From Nocardiopsis sp. FR4 (GTDB lineage: Bacteria > Actinomycetota > Actinomycetes > Streptosporangiales > Streptosporangiaceae): DNA of 64,000 nucleotides. The stretch is taken from positions 1 to 64,000 of the forward strand of contig NZ_VWVV01000023.1 in the NCBI RefSeq assembly GCF_009830945.1, in the 5' to 3' direction. Both the position numbers and the translations under genes were made by a program. Below, piece after piece: positions 1-8,821 of the stretch; position 1 is the first letter of the stretch, and each line of letters begins with the position of its first letter. Under the pieces are notes generated by a model. That model saw only the letters and a program-made list of their open reading frames with translations, did not search any database and was not told the DNA's origin.

Positions 1-302
1 GGGATCCCGGTGCAGATACGATGGCTCAAGGCCGTGCGGGCCCATTTTGACGTCACAATCATGATCGTCCCGCACGGCCGTTCGCATGCTCAGGCCGGGA
101 TGTCAGCTATCGCGCACCACGTCGTTAGCTCGCCCCGCAACTATGCTATGCCTTACCTAACCCCGGCAAGGGGTTCGGGCTCCCGGGCGAGGTGGCGAGC
201 CCCACGCCGGCCGCCGGGCCGGGGCCCGTCGCCGCAGGTCCGGGCCCCGGGGGCGGGGGCCGGACCGCTCGGACGAACCACGGGTCACGGGCCCGGGACC
301 GC
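1..302. other. Left-end intergenic stretch
   Basis: No gene is supported here. The open frames lack family-like sequence and ribosome binding sites. The stretch lies downstream of mnmA, which is read leftward. Its only clear structure is the inverted repeat at 30-79, listed separately. A weak 6-bp hairpin at about 159-175 is not convincing as a terminator. Confidence 0.6.
30..79. repeat. 11-bp perfect inverted repeat around a TGACGTCA palindrome
   Basis: The arms GGCCGTGCGGG (30-40) and CCCGCACGGCC (69-79) are perfectly complementary. The 28-nt spacer contains the 8-bp palindrome TGACGTCA (48-55) and TCATGA. There is no T tract, so it could be a terminator for a gene beyond the window edge, an operator, or a mobile-element end. 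Its role is unknown. Confidence 0.5.
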
Positions 303-1391
303 TCAGGCGGAGGCGGTGGCCCGGGAGGTGGCGGAGATCGTGGCCGACCCCAGTACGGCGTCGCCCTCGTAGACCACCACGGCCTGCCCGGTGGCCACGC
401 CCGTGGCGGGCTCGGCCAGCTCGACCACCAGCTCGGGGCCCCCGCCGCCCTCGCGCTGCCACACGCGGGCCGGGTAGACCTCCCCGTGGGCGCGCAGCTG
501 CACGTGGCAGTCGGTCGGCTCGGTCAGCGGCTCGGACCCGCTCCACACCGGGCGCACACCGGTGATGGCGTCCACGCGCAGCGAGGAGCGCGGACCCACC
601 GTGACGGTGTTGTTCACCGGCTCGATGGAGAGCACGTACCGGGGGTGGGCGGCTCCGCCCAGGCCCAGGCCCTTGCGCTGGCCCACGGTGAAGGTGTGCG
701 CGCCGTCGTGCGTGCCCACCACGTTGCCGTCCTCGTCGCGGATCGGCCCCGGCCGCTCGCCGATGCGCCGGTTGAGGAAGCCCTTGGTGTCGCCGTCGGC
801 GATGAAGCAGATGTCGTGGCTGTCGGGCTTGTCCGCCACCGACAGGCCGCGCCGCTCCGCCTCCGCGCGCACCTCCTCCTTGGTGCAGTCGCCCAGCGGG
901 AAGAGCGCGTGCTCCAGCTGCTCGGCGGTGAGCACGCCCAGCACGTAGGACTGGTCCTTGGCCTGGTCCACGCTGCGCACCAGGCGGCCGTCGACCTTGC
1001 GGACGTGGTGCCCGGTGGCCACCGCGTCGAAGCCCAGGGCCACGGCGCGGTCCAGCACGGCCTCGAACTTGATCTTCTCGTTGCAGCGCAGGCACGGGTT
1101 GGGGGTGTTGCCCGCCTCGTACTCGGCGACGAAGTCCTGGACGACCTCGCGGTCGAACTCCTCGGACATGTCCCACACGTAGAAGGGGATACCGATGACG
1201 TCGGCGGCCCGGCGGGCGTCGTGGGAGTCCTCCACCGTGCAGCAGCCGCGCGCGCCGGTGCGGTAGGACTGTGGGTTCTTGGACAGCGCCAGGTGGACGC
1301 CGGTGACGTCGTGGCCCGCCTCGGCCACCCGGGCCGCGGCGACCGCGGAATCGACCCCGCCCGACATGGCGGCCAGTACACGCAAAGTCAT
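303..1391 (-). CDS. mnmA: tRNA-specific 2-thiouridylase MnmA
   Basis: MnmA transfers sulfur to U34 of Lys, Glu and Gln tRNAs, using ATP to activate the uridine. The 362-residue product has the N-terminal PP-loop SGGVDS (residues 10-15), the NPCLRC motif with candidate catalytic Cys100, and Cys195 in DSHDICFI. These match the two redox-active cysteines of the family, and the length is normal. The frame is open upstream to 1466, but the ATG at 1391 starts directly with the conserved [11 protein letters not shown]. Just upstream on the coding strand is TACGCT, about 9 nt before the ATG, which suggests a leaderless or nearly leaderless transcript. The gene is divergent from the neighbour at 1589. 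Confidence 0.95.
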   Translation of the reverse strand: MTLRVLAAMSGGVDSAVAAARVAEAGHDVTGVHLALSKNPQSYRTGARGCCTVEDSHDARRAADVIGIPFYVWDMSEEFDREVVQDFVAEYEAGNTPNPCLRCNEKIKFEAVLDRAVALGFDAVATGHHVRKVDGRLVRSVDQAKDQSYVLGVLTAEQLEHALFPLGDCTKEEVRAEAERRGLSVADKPDSHDICFIADGDTKGFLNRRIGERPGPIRDEDGNVVGTHDGAHTFTVGQRKGLGLGGAAHPRYVLSIEPVNNTVTVGPRSSLRVDAITGVRPVWSGSEPLTEPTDCHVQLRAHGEVYPARVWQREGGGGPELVVELAEPATGVATGQAVVVYEGDAVLGSATISATSRATASA

Positions 1392-1588
1392 AGTGCGTCC
1401 AGCGTATGCGCCCGCCGGGGGTCGCGGCCACGCCCTTTCACCGGGACCGGGCGAGGGCTGGGACACGTCGGGCGCCGGGGGCGGGGGCCGCGGGTCGGCC
1501 GGGCCCGTCGGCGGGACCGCGCGCGGGGGGCCGGCGCACGGGCGCGGAAGCGGCGAGGGTGGTGTTCCGGTTCTGCGAAAATCGGGGC

Positions 1589-2758
1589 ATGGCTCTGTTC
1601 CGTCGTCGCCGCTCCGCCGACTCCACCACCGCCGTCACCGAGTTCTGGGACGCCTGGCCCTCCGCGCGTGAGGCGCTGGCCGACGCGGTCGAGTCGGACC
1701 AGCCCGTACCCCCCGAGGTCTCCGAGCGCGTCACCGCCCTGGTCCGCGCGATCCACCCCGACCTGGAGTGGGAGGTGGGCCCGGCCCCCAAACCCGGGGG
1801 CGGCGGCGTGGGGGACCTGGACCTGTCCCCGGACGTGGACCCCGGCAAGCTCCTGGAGCAGCTCGCGGCGCTGGACGACCCCTCCCGGCTCACCGGGGGC
1901 CCCGCCTACGCCCTGACCCTGCGCCCGGGGGCCTCGGAGGAGGCGCGCATCCAGTCCGAGCGCTGGGCCCGCTCCGCACCCGGGGACGACCGGTGGGCGT
2001 TCCGTCCGGTGCGCCCGGCCGACCACGACCAGCTGTCCGCCACGGTGCGCTGGGACGACCACGAGCTGGACCTGTCGCACGTGTCGGTGTCCATGCGGGT
2101 CGACCACGCCAGCGGCCGGATCGAGGTGGGCGTGTACCACCCCGACAACATGTTCCTGTCCGGGGAGACCCGCGAGCGCCTGGCCGAGCACGTCACCATG
2201 CTGGCGCTGGGCGAGGACGACACGGTCCGGTGGATCGGTAGGACAGCGCCGCTGGACGAGCCCCCGCTGGACCCGCTGCCGCCCACGTCGATGCCCGCCG
2301 TGGTGCGGCAGATGGCCGACATGCTCGGCGGTTCCGGCGGCTGGGTGACCCTGCACGGCCGCGTCCCGCTGCAGGGCGCGGTGGAGATCCTGCTGCGCCA
2401 CCCGCTCACCCGGCGCGACTTCCCGGCGTTCTCGCTGTTCGTGCAGGTCGTGGTGCCCTACACGCACATGAACGAGGACAGGCTGCCCGAGGGGGCCTCG
2501 GCCTCGGCCCTGGACGACCTGGAGGCCCGGGTGAGCGGGGTGCTGGGGGACAACGGCGCGTTGTTCATGCGCCAGACCGCGGGGGGCAGGCGCGACTACC
2601 GCTACTACCTGGACCCCGACTCGGGTGTGCTGCCCGAGTTCGAGGCCGCCCTGATGGACTGGCCGGAGGGGGAGATCAAGCTGCGCAGCCAGCTCGACCC
2701 GGCCTGGGCGCAGTTCGAGTCCGCCCGCAGACCGTTCCGCCGCCAGCTGGGCGAGTAG
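1589..2758 (+). CDS. Conserved actinobacterial protein of unknown function
   Basis: I do not recognise this 389-residue protein. It begins MALFRRRR and looks soluble: no signal peptide or membrane helix is visible. The sequence is acidic, with alternating polar and hydrophobic stretches. The ORF is open from 1406, but residues before the ATG at 1589 are low-complexity Ala/Gly/Arg and resemble noncoding GC-rich sequence, so the later start is preferred. It is divergent from mnmA and followed by about 470 bp without a gene. No regulatory signal is evident. Confidence 0.7.
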   Translation: MALFRRRRSADSTTAVTEFWDAWPSAREALADAVESDQPVPPEVSERVTALVRAIHPDLEWEVGPAPKPGGGGVGDLDLSPDVDPGKLLEQLAALDDPSRLTGGPAYALTLRPGASEEARIQSERWARSAPGDDRWAFRPVRPADHDQLSATVRWDDHELDLSHVSVSMRVDHASGRIEVGVYHPDNMFLSGETRERLAEHVTMLALGEDDTVRWIGRTAPLDEPPLDPLPPTSMPAVVRQMADMLGGSGGWVTLHGRVPLQGAVEILLRHPLTRRDFPAFSLFVQVVVPYTHMNEDRLPEGASASALDDLEARVSGVLGDNGALFMRQTAGGRRDYRYYLDPDSGVLPEFEAALMDWPEGEIKLRSQLDPAWAQFESARRPFRRQLGE

Positions 2759-3226
2759 GGTCCGGCCGCCTGGGCAGGGGGACCGTGGGACCGGGAGTTC
2801 CCGCGGACCTCGGTGCCCCGGTGACCAGTCGCGGGAGGCCCGCGTCCCGGGGGCGTCCGGGCAGGACCCGGGGTCGCCTCCGGCACACCGCCGGTGGGCT
2901 CCCTTGGGCCGTGTCGGGACCGGCGGTGGTGCCCACCCGACGCCTCGCCGTCCCGACGGCCCCGACCGGTGACCGAACGTGACCTCCTGGTCGCGTGAGC
3001 GGCAGGCCGCGAGGGGGCGGCCGCGGTAGTGGCGGTCGCGACCCGGCGGCCGGTAACGGATTCGTGTGAAGGGTCGACCATTCGCGCAACAACCCGAGAC
3101 CGTGCCTTAACCCGCCCTCGACCTTGGGGGACGCCAGAGTCAAGCGGAAATCCCTTCTTGCACATCTGGCTCCCAAGTCACAACAGGCGTAACGTGTCAT
3201 TCCCACCAGGAGGATGATTCGGTCTG
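2759..3226. other. Intergenic region before the membrane protein
   Basis: No gene is supported. The final ~100 bases are slightly richer in A/T and end in a strong ribosome binding site, AGGAGG at 3208-3213, 13 nt before the ATG at 3227. The promoter of that gene probably lies here, but no clear -35/-10 pair could be assigned. Confidence 0.5.
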
Positions 3227-4171
3227 ATGGACGGCGTGCTGCCTCGCGCATCCACGGGTCGGCCTCGGGTCGCCGCGGTCGGCGCGATCCTCACCCTGTG
3301 CCTGGTGTGGGCCCCGTTGATGTCCCTGTTCCCCGTGGGCGTGTGGGACACGGCCCACGCCCTGACCATGAGCGGCGCGGGACAGGGCATCCTGCTCCTG
3401 ACCCCGGTGGTCGCCGGGGTCATCCTGCTCATGTTCTGGCTGAGTACGCAGTGGCTGGAACACTGCGGGGTGAACCACCCCGCCGCCTCCGCCGCCCTCG
3501 TCACGGCCACCGCCATGGTCACGCCCGTCGTGGTCACCTTCCTCGCCCCGGACGTCATGAGCCTGCCCGGCGGGACGAACGCCAACATCGCCTTCCTGAC
3601 CGCGGCGATCAGCACGCTGGGCATGGGCGCGTCGCTGGCGGCGAACCGGCCGGGGTGCCGCTGGAAACCCGGGCTGCTGCCCGCCATGGCGGTGATCAGC
3701 CTGCTGCTGGCCGCGCTGCCCAGCGTGAGCGAACAGGTCCGCGCGCGGGCGGCCGACGAGCGCTCACGGACGCAGATCCTGTCGTTCGAGCAGACCATCG
3801 CGGTGCTGGACCACCCGGACTGGGAACCGAGCCAGGTGCACGAGGTCAACAACGGGCTGCGTCTGACCTACCGCGACGCCGACGGCAGACCGCTGTACGT
3901 GGTGACCTGGGACGAGGCGCGCTCGGCCGACCCCGGTATCCACGCCGGGTGCGACTTCCCCGGAATGTGGTGCCGGGACGTGGACGGGATGGTGCTCGTG
4001 CACCACTCCGACGGCCACCCGAGCGAGCTGCGCACGCACCTGAGCGACGGCACGGTGGCGAGCCTGATCCCGGAGCCGGGCACCGCGGCCGACCTGGTCG
4101 CCGCATCCCGGGCCCTGCGGGCGGAGCGCCCCGGCGAGCGCGAAGCCCTCGTGCTCTCGGTGACCGCCTGA
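3227..4171 (+). CDS. Hypothetical membrane protein
   Basis: This 314-residue protein is not recognised. About four hydrophobic helices lie in residues 15-160 (including AVGAILTLCLVWAPLMSLF and GILLLTPVVAGVILLMFW). A hydrophilic C-terminal half (about 165-314) follows, with two Cys residues in GCDFPGMWC that could form a disulfide outside the cell. The layout is a multi-span anchor plus an extracytoplasmic domain. AGGAGG at 3208-3213 supports the start. The gene is convergent with the small gene at 4456-4686, and the hairpin at 4399-4428 can end both transcripts. Confidence 0.7.
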   Translation: MDGVLPRASTGRPRVAAVGAILTLCLVWAPLMSLFPVGVWDTAHALTMSGAGQGILLLTPVVAGVILLMFWLSTQWLEHCGVNHPAASAALVTATAMVTPVVVTFLAPDVMSLPGGTNANIAFLTAAISTLGMGASLAANRPGCRWKPGLLPAMAVISLLLAALPSVSEQVRARAADERSRTQILSFEQTIAVLDHPDWEPSQVHEVNNGLRLTYRDADGRPLYVVTWDEARSADPGIHAGCDFPGMWCRDVDGMVLVHHSDGHPSELRTHLSDGTVASLIPEPGTAADLVAASRALRAERPGEREALVLSVTA

Positions 4172-4398
4172 CCCGGGCGGGAACGGACCGCGCCGGAGCC
4201 GCTCGCCGCCCTGAGCCGGACCGGCCCCGGATCGGGTGCCCTTCGAGGGACCGGCATCGGCGGTGACTCTTCGGGAACCCCCGCCAGGTCCGCCGTAATG
4301 GTCCCGGCCCGTGCACGTCCGCCCCAGCGGAGACCAGTGCGGCCAGGAACGGTCAACACGCTTACCGGCGGTGCTCTGGGCCGTACCCCGGACACGCG

Positions 4399-4428
4399 GA
4401 AAGGCGCCCCCGGCCGGGGGCGCCTTTC
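4399..4428. terminator. Perfect 15-bp hairpin between convergent genes
   Basis: GAAAGGCGCCCCCGG is followed directly by its exact reverse complement. The A-run at the left and T-run at the right make it bidirectional: it can end the rightward membrane-protein gene and the leftward 76-residue gene that stops at 4456. Confidence 0.85.
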
Positions 4429-4455
4429 TATGAGCGGAAGGGAGGGACCGGCAGG

Positions 4456-4686
4456 TCAGCCGTTCTCCTTCTTGATGCGCTCGACAAGCATCTGCTTGCC
4501 CTGCTCACCGGCCTTCTGGTTGTTCTCCTGGATCCGGCGGAACCAGCGGGCGAGCTCCTCGTCACCCCGGCTCTCGGCGTCCTGGATGTAGGTCTCCAGG
4601 CGCCAGACGTTCTCCAGCGACTGGTGGATGGCCCAGACCAGGTTGTAGTTCTTGTCCTTGAGCGGGCTCGCGGGCTCAGAAGCCAT
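4456..4686 (-). CDS. Small conserved actinobacterial protein (76 aa)
   Basis: This is a short, highly charged, probably all-helical cytoplasmic protein beginning MASEPASPLKDKNYNLVW. The core YNLVW..HQSLENVWRLETYIQDAE followed by GDEELARWFRRIQENN looks like a conserved helical pair of the sort seen in small actinobacterial proteins of unknown function. The in-frame ATG at 4755 gives an unlikely 23-residue extension. The ATG at 4686 has GAGGAGG a few bases upstream, so it is preferred. No membrane segment or catalytic motif is seen. Confidence 0.8.
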   Translation of the reverse strand: MASEPASPLKDKNYNLVWAIHQSLENVWRLETYIQDAESRGDEELARWFRRIQENNQKAGEQGKQMLVERIKKENG

Positions 4687-4809
4687 GACAACCTCCTCGG
4701 TGTCGTGCTTTCCCCTACCGGTCATGCCACTGCCCGAAGAGGCAGGCGAGTACACACAGCGATGGAAGATGACTCTGCGCCCCTCGCCGTCATGCGGTTC
4801 ACCCGCTGC

Positions 4810-5202
4810 TCAGGCGGCCACGGGGACGCGTCCGGCGGTGGGCCCGGCCCAGGGCCGGGCGGCGGGCGGGTCGGTGTGCGGCCACAGGGCCAGGAGGAGT
4901 GCGTCGACGTCGCGGGCCTCGACCATGCCGGCGGGGGTGATGGCCCAGAAGGACTGCGTGGCCTCGCCGAAGTAGACGATCAGGTGGTGGTGCCGGGCCT
5001 GGACCTCGGCGGCGCTGGCGTGCTCCACGGCGAACTCGGCGCGGTGACCCCCGAGGCGGGGCAGGCACTGGGCACGGCTCTCCCGGCAGGAGGGGTGCTC
5101 GCATACCGGGCAGGCCGGGCCGACGAGCGGGGTGCGGCGCGAGAACGGGCGAATGCGGCGAACGTCGTCAGGGCGGCGGGGCGAGGGGATAGGATTCCGC
5201 AT
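4810..5202 (-). CDS. Small protein next to the XRE/DUF397 module
   Basis: The 130-residue product is not recognised. It has a Cys-rich segment CPVCEHPSC (about residues 31-39) that could bind zinc, and a hydrophobic core around HHHLIVYFGEATQSFWAITP. AAGGAGA sits upstream of the ATG at 5202. It lies beside the remnant of an ATPase gene and the XRE/DUF397 pair. Small accessory proteins often accompany such modules in actinomycetes, so a shared role is possible, but this rests on position only. Confidence 0.6.
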   Translation of the reverse strand: MRNPIPSPRRPDDVRRIRPFSRRTPLVGPACPVCEHPSCRESRAQCLPRLGGHRAEFAVEHASAAEVQARHHHLIVYFGEATQSFWAITPAGMVEARDVDALLLALWPHTDPPAARPWAGPTAGRVPVAA

Positions 5203-5317
5203 CAGATCCTGTCTCCTTACTTTCTGAGGGTTGGATTTCGGGATTGAGGGCCCGGGAGAAGCGCTGCAACGCTTTCCTGGGCCCGTCTCATGTCACGGAC
5301 ATGTCAGCGCACGAGCA

Positions 5318-5590
5318 TCAGTCGTCGGTGGTGCTCCACGGGTTGCCGGTCAGGTCGTAGGCCAGCAGGAACCACACACTGCGGAACTCCGCCTGGCCGT
5401 TGTCTCCCCACTCGGTGGCGAAGGCATGCACCGTGGCCAGGCCCCGACCGGATTCGGCACTCAGTTCCAGCCCATTCCTCCTGGGTTTGAGGCGGGCGTC
5501 CCTGGAAGTGAGGCCGCATCGGTAACGGCAGGTCAGGTGCCGTCCGGTGCGGTGGCGGTGAACGGGGCGGACGAAACTGGCCAGCGGCAC
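5318..5590 (-). pseudogene. C-terminal remnant of an HATPase_c (RsbW-type) ATP-binding protein
   Basis: The 90-residue frame ends with ESGRGLATVHAFATEWGDNG followed by SVWFLLAYD. This resembles the G2-box end of histidine-kinase-like anti-sigma ATPases that commonly sit beside XRE-DUF5753 and DUF397 genes. Intact members are about 130-160 residues and begin with an N-box carrying the Mg-binding Asn. Here that N-terminal half is missing and the frame starts within arginine-rich sequence that runs into the XRE gene region. It therefore looks truncated, possibly by the same event that damaged the start of the XRE gene. A short functional protein cannot be excluded. Confidence 0.55.
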
Positions 5591-5591
5591 G

Positions 5592-6459
5592 GTGGCCTCG
5601 CGCCCAGGTCGGTCAACGGGGCGGCAGCCGCCGTCGCCTGGCCCGCGAGCTGCGCCGCCTACGCGAGGCCCACCGTCTCAAGCTGGCCGCAGCCGCCAAG
5701 GAGCCCGGTGTTCCCCTGTCCACGATCAGCAGCATCGAAAACGCCACAGCCAGGCGGGTCAGAGCCCGAGACATCGATGCACTCGCCGATCTCTACCGTG
5801 CTTCCGAAGAGGAGCGGAAAGCCCTACACGGGCTCACCCGCGAGTCCACAGAGTCGGGGTGGTGGTCCAGTTACAAGGACGTCTTCGGAGGTAACGCCCT
5901 TCCTGACTTCGAGGCCGAGGCTTCACTGGTCCGAAGGTTCGAAGGACTCACGGTCCCAGGGCTCCTGCAGACCCCCGAGTACTCGACCGCTGTCATGCGC
6001 GCCGGACGCGTCCTAGGGGAAAGCGCTGTGGAGCGCCGTGTACGGGCGCGGATGGAGCGCAAGAACATCTTCAACCGCATCAAACCGCCGCACACGGCGG
6101 CAGTCATCGACGAAGGTGCGTTGAGACGCGTTATCGGCGGCCCTGAGGTGATGCGGGAGCAGCTCACCTATCTCAAGAACATGGCCCTTCGGCATCACAT
6201 CGGTGTCCAGGTCCTGCCGTACACCGCAGGAGCCCACCTGGCCCTCGCTGGGCCGTTCACGATCTTGGACTTCCCGAATCCCAGGGATCCCCCGATCGCC
6301 TACGTGGAGACGGCCGTGGAAGGTCTCCACCTGGATCAACCGGAGGAAATGGAGCGATATACCTTGGCATTCGGCAATGTGCAGAGCGTGGCTCCCTCCA
6401 CTCCCCTCTCGTTCCAGCTCACCGACGATGTGCTGCGGTCCCCGGAGGACATGGCATGA
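5592..6459 (+). pseudogene. XRE-family regulator with DUF5753, 5' end frameshifted
   Basis: Read in the frame ending at 6459, the product has an HTH segment (RRRLARELRRLREAHRLKL..., then STISSIENAT) and the DUF5753 body, including FEGLTVPGLLQTPEYSTAVM and later IGVQVLPYTAGAH. This is the usual layout of actinobacterial Scr1-type regulators paired with DUF397 proteins. In that frame there is no ATG, GTG or TTG between the stop at 5509-5511 and the internal ATG at 5995. A plausible GTG at 5592 (VASRPGRST) joins the HTH frame if one G is removed from the GGGG run near 5617-5620. It is either a real frameshift or a sequencing error. The stop overlaps the ATG of the DUF397 gene (ATGA at 6456). Confidence 0.75.
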
Positions 6460-7091
6460 CCGTCCGACTTGAGTTCCGCAGGAGCAGCCACAGCGCCCAG
6501 GGGCAGGAGTGCGCCGAAGTCGCCCACATCTCTGAGGGCTTCCGCAAGAACGGCTGCGGCGGTGCCGCCATCCGCGACTCCAAGCACCCCGGCGCCGGGC
6601 ACCTCCCCTTCCCCGCCGAGGAGTGGACCACCTTCCTCAACACCGTTCGCGGCCGTGGACTGCAGCGCACCCGGACCTCCCACACCCCTCCCCCGCCATC
6701 CCTGGCCCCGGTGCGCACACAGCACACCACCCGGAAGCCCGCCCCCGGGCATCCGGGTGCTTCACCGTGGCACTACTCAAGATCATTGCGAGAGTTCCGG
6801 GCGGAGGTCCCCTCGCACTCCCCGACGGACTCCAACGCTTCGAGCGGCCGGTCGGCCTCCGGCGCGCTGGCTCCGTTGACGGCGGGCGCGGCCTCGCGCT
6901 CGCGGAGCAGCCGGTCCAGGCGCTCCACCTGCCGCCCCAGCTCCGCCAGCCGCGTCATGACCGCCTCGTGCTGGACTTCTTCGATCTCCTGGTCCTCGGC
7001 CCAGCGGACCTCGCTGACCTCCTGCTCAAGCGAGGTCACGATCACGCCGATGACCAGGTTCAGCATGATGAACGTGGTCAGCACGATGTAG
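6456..7091 (+). CDS. DUF397 protein with an abnormal 3' extension
   Basis: The first ~65 residues are a typical DUF397 domain: FRRSSHSAQGQECAEVA, then AAIRDSKHPGAGHLPF and EEWTTFLNTVRG. Such proteins normally stop at 60-75 residues and act with the preceding XRE regulator; the 4-base ATGA overlap shows translational coupling. Here no stop follows the domain. The frame continues to 211 residues through proline/serine-rich sequence and, from 6773, lies antisense to the ion-channel gene. The extension has no family features, so the stop has probably been lost or shifted. The functional part is likely 6456 to about 6660. Confidence 0.7.
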   Translation: MTVRLEFRRSSHSAQGQECAEVAHISEGFRKNGCGGAAIRDSKHPGAGHLPFPAEEWTTFLNTVRGRGLQRTRTSHTPPPPSLAPVRTQHTTRKPAPGHPGASPWHYSRSLREFRAEVPSHSPTDSNASSGRSASGALAPLTAGAASRSRSSRSRRSTCRPSSASRVMTASCWTSSISWSSAQRTSLTSCSSEVTITPMTRFSMMNVVSTM

Positions 7092-7681
7092 AGCACGAAG
7101 AACACCCAGCCCATCGGGTGCTGCTCCAGTACCGCGTCCGAGACGTCCGGCCAGTTCTCCATGGTCATCAGCAGGAACATCGTGTACAGCGACGTGCCCA
7201 GGTTGCCGAAGAACTCCGGGACGTCCTCGCCGAACAGCTGGTGGGCGATGATCGCCGCCGTGTAGATGACGACCAGGAGCAGCCCGATCACCGTGCCCAT
7301 CCCCGGCACGGCCTTGAACAGGGCGGTGATGATCTGGCGCATCTGCGGTACGACGGTGATCACCCGCAGGATCCGCAGCACCCGCAGGATGCGGAGCACG
7401 GCGAACGGTCCGGTAGCCGGGATCAGGGAGACGACGACCACGAAGAAGTCGAACCAGTTCCACGGGTCGCGGAAGAAGCGCCAGCGCCAGGCGTAGAGCT
7501 TGAGAGTCATCTCCACGACGAAGAGACCGACGACGATCCGTTCCACAACGACCAAATATGGAAGAGCCGAATCCTGGTAAGTCGCCCAACCCAAAATCGC
7601 GGCGTTGACCAGAATCACCATGAGCATCACGTTGGAGAACCATCGGCTCTCCACCATCTGAGTGACCTGATCACGCCTCAA
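6773..7681 (-). CDS. Voltage-gated cation channel, one-domain (NaChBac-like) type
   Basis: This 302-residue ion-transport protein has six membrane helices and a cytoplasmic coiled-coil tail, the size and plan of homotetrameric bacterial Nav channels. S1 is near residues 16-34. S4 (about 94-115) has arginines every third position in LRILRVLRILRVITVVPQMR, a voltage sensor. The pore loop carries TMENWPD (Glu175, Asn176, Trp177, Pro178, Asp179) where NaChBac relatives have LESWxS. The last ~80 residues are charged heptads (EVRWAEDQEIEEVQHEAVM...). Glu at the first filter position fits a cation channel, and the Asp four residues later may alter selectivity. The 3' 319 bases overlap the DUF397 frame on the other strand. 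Confidence 0.9.
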   Translation of the reverse strand: MRRDQVTQMVESRWFSNVMLMVILVNAAILGWATYQDSALPYLVVVERIVVGLFVVEMTLKLYAWRWRFFRDPWNWFDFFVVVVSLIPATGPFAVLRILRVLRILRVITVVPQMRQIITALFKAVPGMGTVIGLLLVVIYTAAIIAHQLFGEDVPEFFGNLGTSLYTMFLLMTMENWPDVSDAVLEQHPMGWVFFVLYIVLTTFIMLNLVIGVIVTSLEQEVSEVRWAEDQEIEEVQHEAVMTRLAELGRQVERLDRLLREREAAPAVNGASAPEADRPLEALESVGECEGTSARNSRNDLE

Positions 7682-8199
7682 TGCCGCATCCCCCTTCGAA
7701 ATTCCAGCCTTATTCGGGCATGGAGCAGCTAAATATATCTAAGTGGACTTCCTTCTCTCGCCGCGCATCAGGCACAGGGCGTTCCCGCAGCCTTGCCGTG
7801 GGCCTGTGCGCCTCTCGTGTGCTGCACCGACGCTGTCCTATGGGGTTATGGCACCGCCGAAAGGCACGCTTCCCACGAACCTGAAGATGACAGTGGAGTC
7901 ACAGCCGAGGGCAATGATGCGTGCGGCATCCCACACTTACGTTTTCGGTCTGACTGGCTGTCGGGAGCGGTAGGCCCACAAACGCCGGAACGGGCGCGGA
8001 CTTCCCGCTCCTTCGGGAAAGCTCTCCTGGAAGTGAGACGGGGCCGGGAGGACAGCGGTTCCGGGCACCTCGGCGGGCACTGGTATCTTCGCTGCTGGCC
8101 ACGGCAGGCGACCCGGCGCGGCAGAGGCCGACGCTGCGGGGATCCGAGAGCCGTTGACAGCGCCCCCACCACCCCACGACCCCCGACGCAGGAAGAGAC
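7682..8199. other. Divergent intergenic region, channel / thymidine kinase
   Basis: No gene is supported in these 518 bases. The first ~60 are comparatively AT-rich (AATATATC near 7731-7740) and may hold the channel promoter. TTGACA at 8154-8159 could be a -35 box for the thymidine kinase gene, but no matching -10 is clear. Confidence 0.5.
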
Positions 8200-8751
8200 A
8201 TGGCGGAGCTGAAGTACTTCACCGGGGCGATGAACTCGGGCAAGAGCACCATGGCTCTCCAGGAGCACCACTCCCGCGGCGGGGAAGGTGTCCTCTACAC
8301 CAGGCAGGACCGCGCCGGCGCGGGCATCATCTCGTCCCGTCTGGGCCTGAAGTCGCCCGCCATAGAGGTCACCGACGGCCTGGACCTGTACGACGACATC
8401 GCCGACCGCAAGGCCCCCTACGCCATCTGCGACGAGGCACAGTTCCTGTCGGCCAAGCAGGTGGGACAGCTCGCTGGCGTCGTCGACGGGATGAAGATCG
8501 ACGTGTACTGCTACGGCATCCTCACCGACTTCCAGGGGCAGCTGTTCCCGGGCTCCCAGCGCCTGGTGGAGCTCGCCGACAAGGTGGAGGTGCTGCCGGT
8601 GTCGGCCCGCTGCTGGTGTGGCAGCCGCGCCACCCACAACGCGCGCGTGGTGGACGGCGTGATGGTCTACGAGGGCGAGCAGGTGCACATCGGGGGCAAC
8701 GAGTCGTACGCGACCCTGTGCCGCCACCACTTCATGGCCGGGGTGGCCTGA
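8200..8751 (+). CDS. tdk: Thymidine kinase (type II)
   Basis: It phosphorylates thymidine to dTMP with ATP in the salvage pathway. The 183-residue protein has the P-loop GAMNSGKST (residues 9-17), the DEAQF Walker B/lasso segment (78-82), and a thymidine-binding segment around YGILTDF. The zinc ribbon is built from CWC in the third quarter and CRHH near the end. Length is usual for the small tetrameric bacterial enzyme. The ATG at 8200 follows AGGAAGAG with normal spacing. It is flanked by the channel gene and the conjugation-like operon, with no functional link visible. Confidence 0.95.
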   Translation: MAELKYFTGAMNSGKSTMALQEHHSRGGEGVLYTRQDRAGAGIISSRLGLKSPAIEVTDGLDLYDDIADRKAPYAICDEAQFLSAKQVGQLAGVVDGMKIDVYCYGILTDFQGQLFPGSQRLVELADKVEVLPVSARCWCGSRATHNARVVDGVMVYEGEQVHIGGNESYATLCRHHFMAGVA

Positions 8752-8821
8752 CAGGCTTTATCGGACTGCTCCGGCCGCCATGGGGCCTTCCCTCCGGATG
8801 ACCGCATAAGCCAACGAACTC

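Noticed and set aside
159-175. AACCCC/GGGGTT hairpin as mnmA terminator
   Set aside because: The stem is only 6 bp, about 130 bases from the stop and without a T tract.
10-372. 120-codon frame at the left edge
   Set aside because: It overlaps the mnmA 3' end, has no ribosome binding site and no recognisable sequence.
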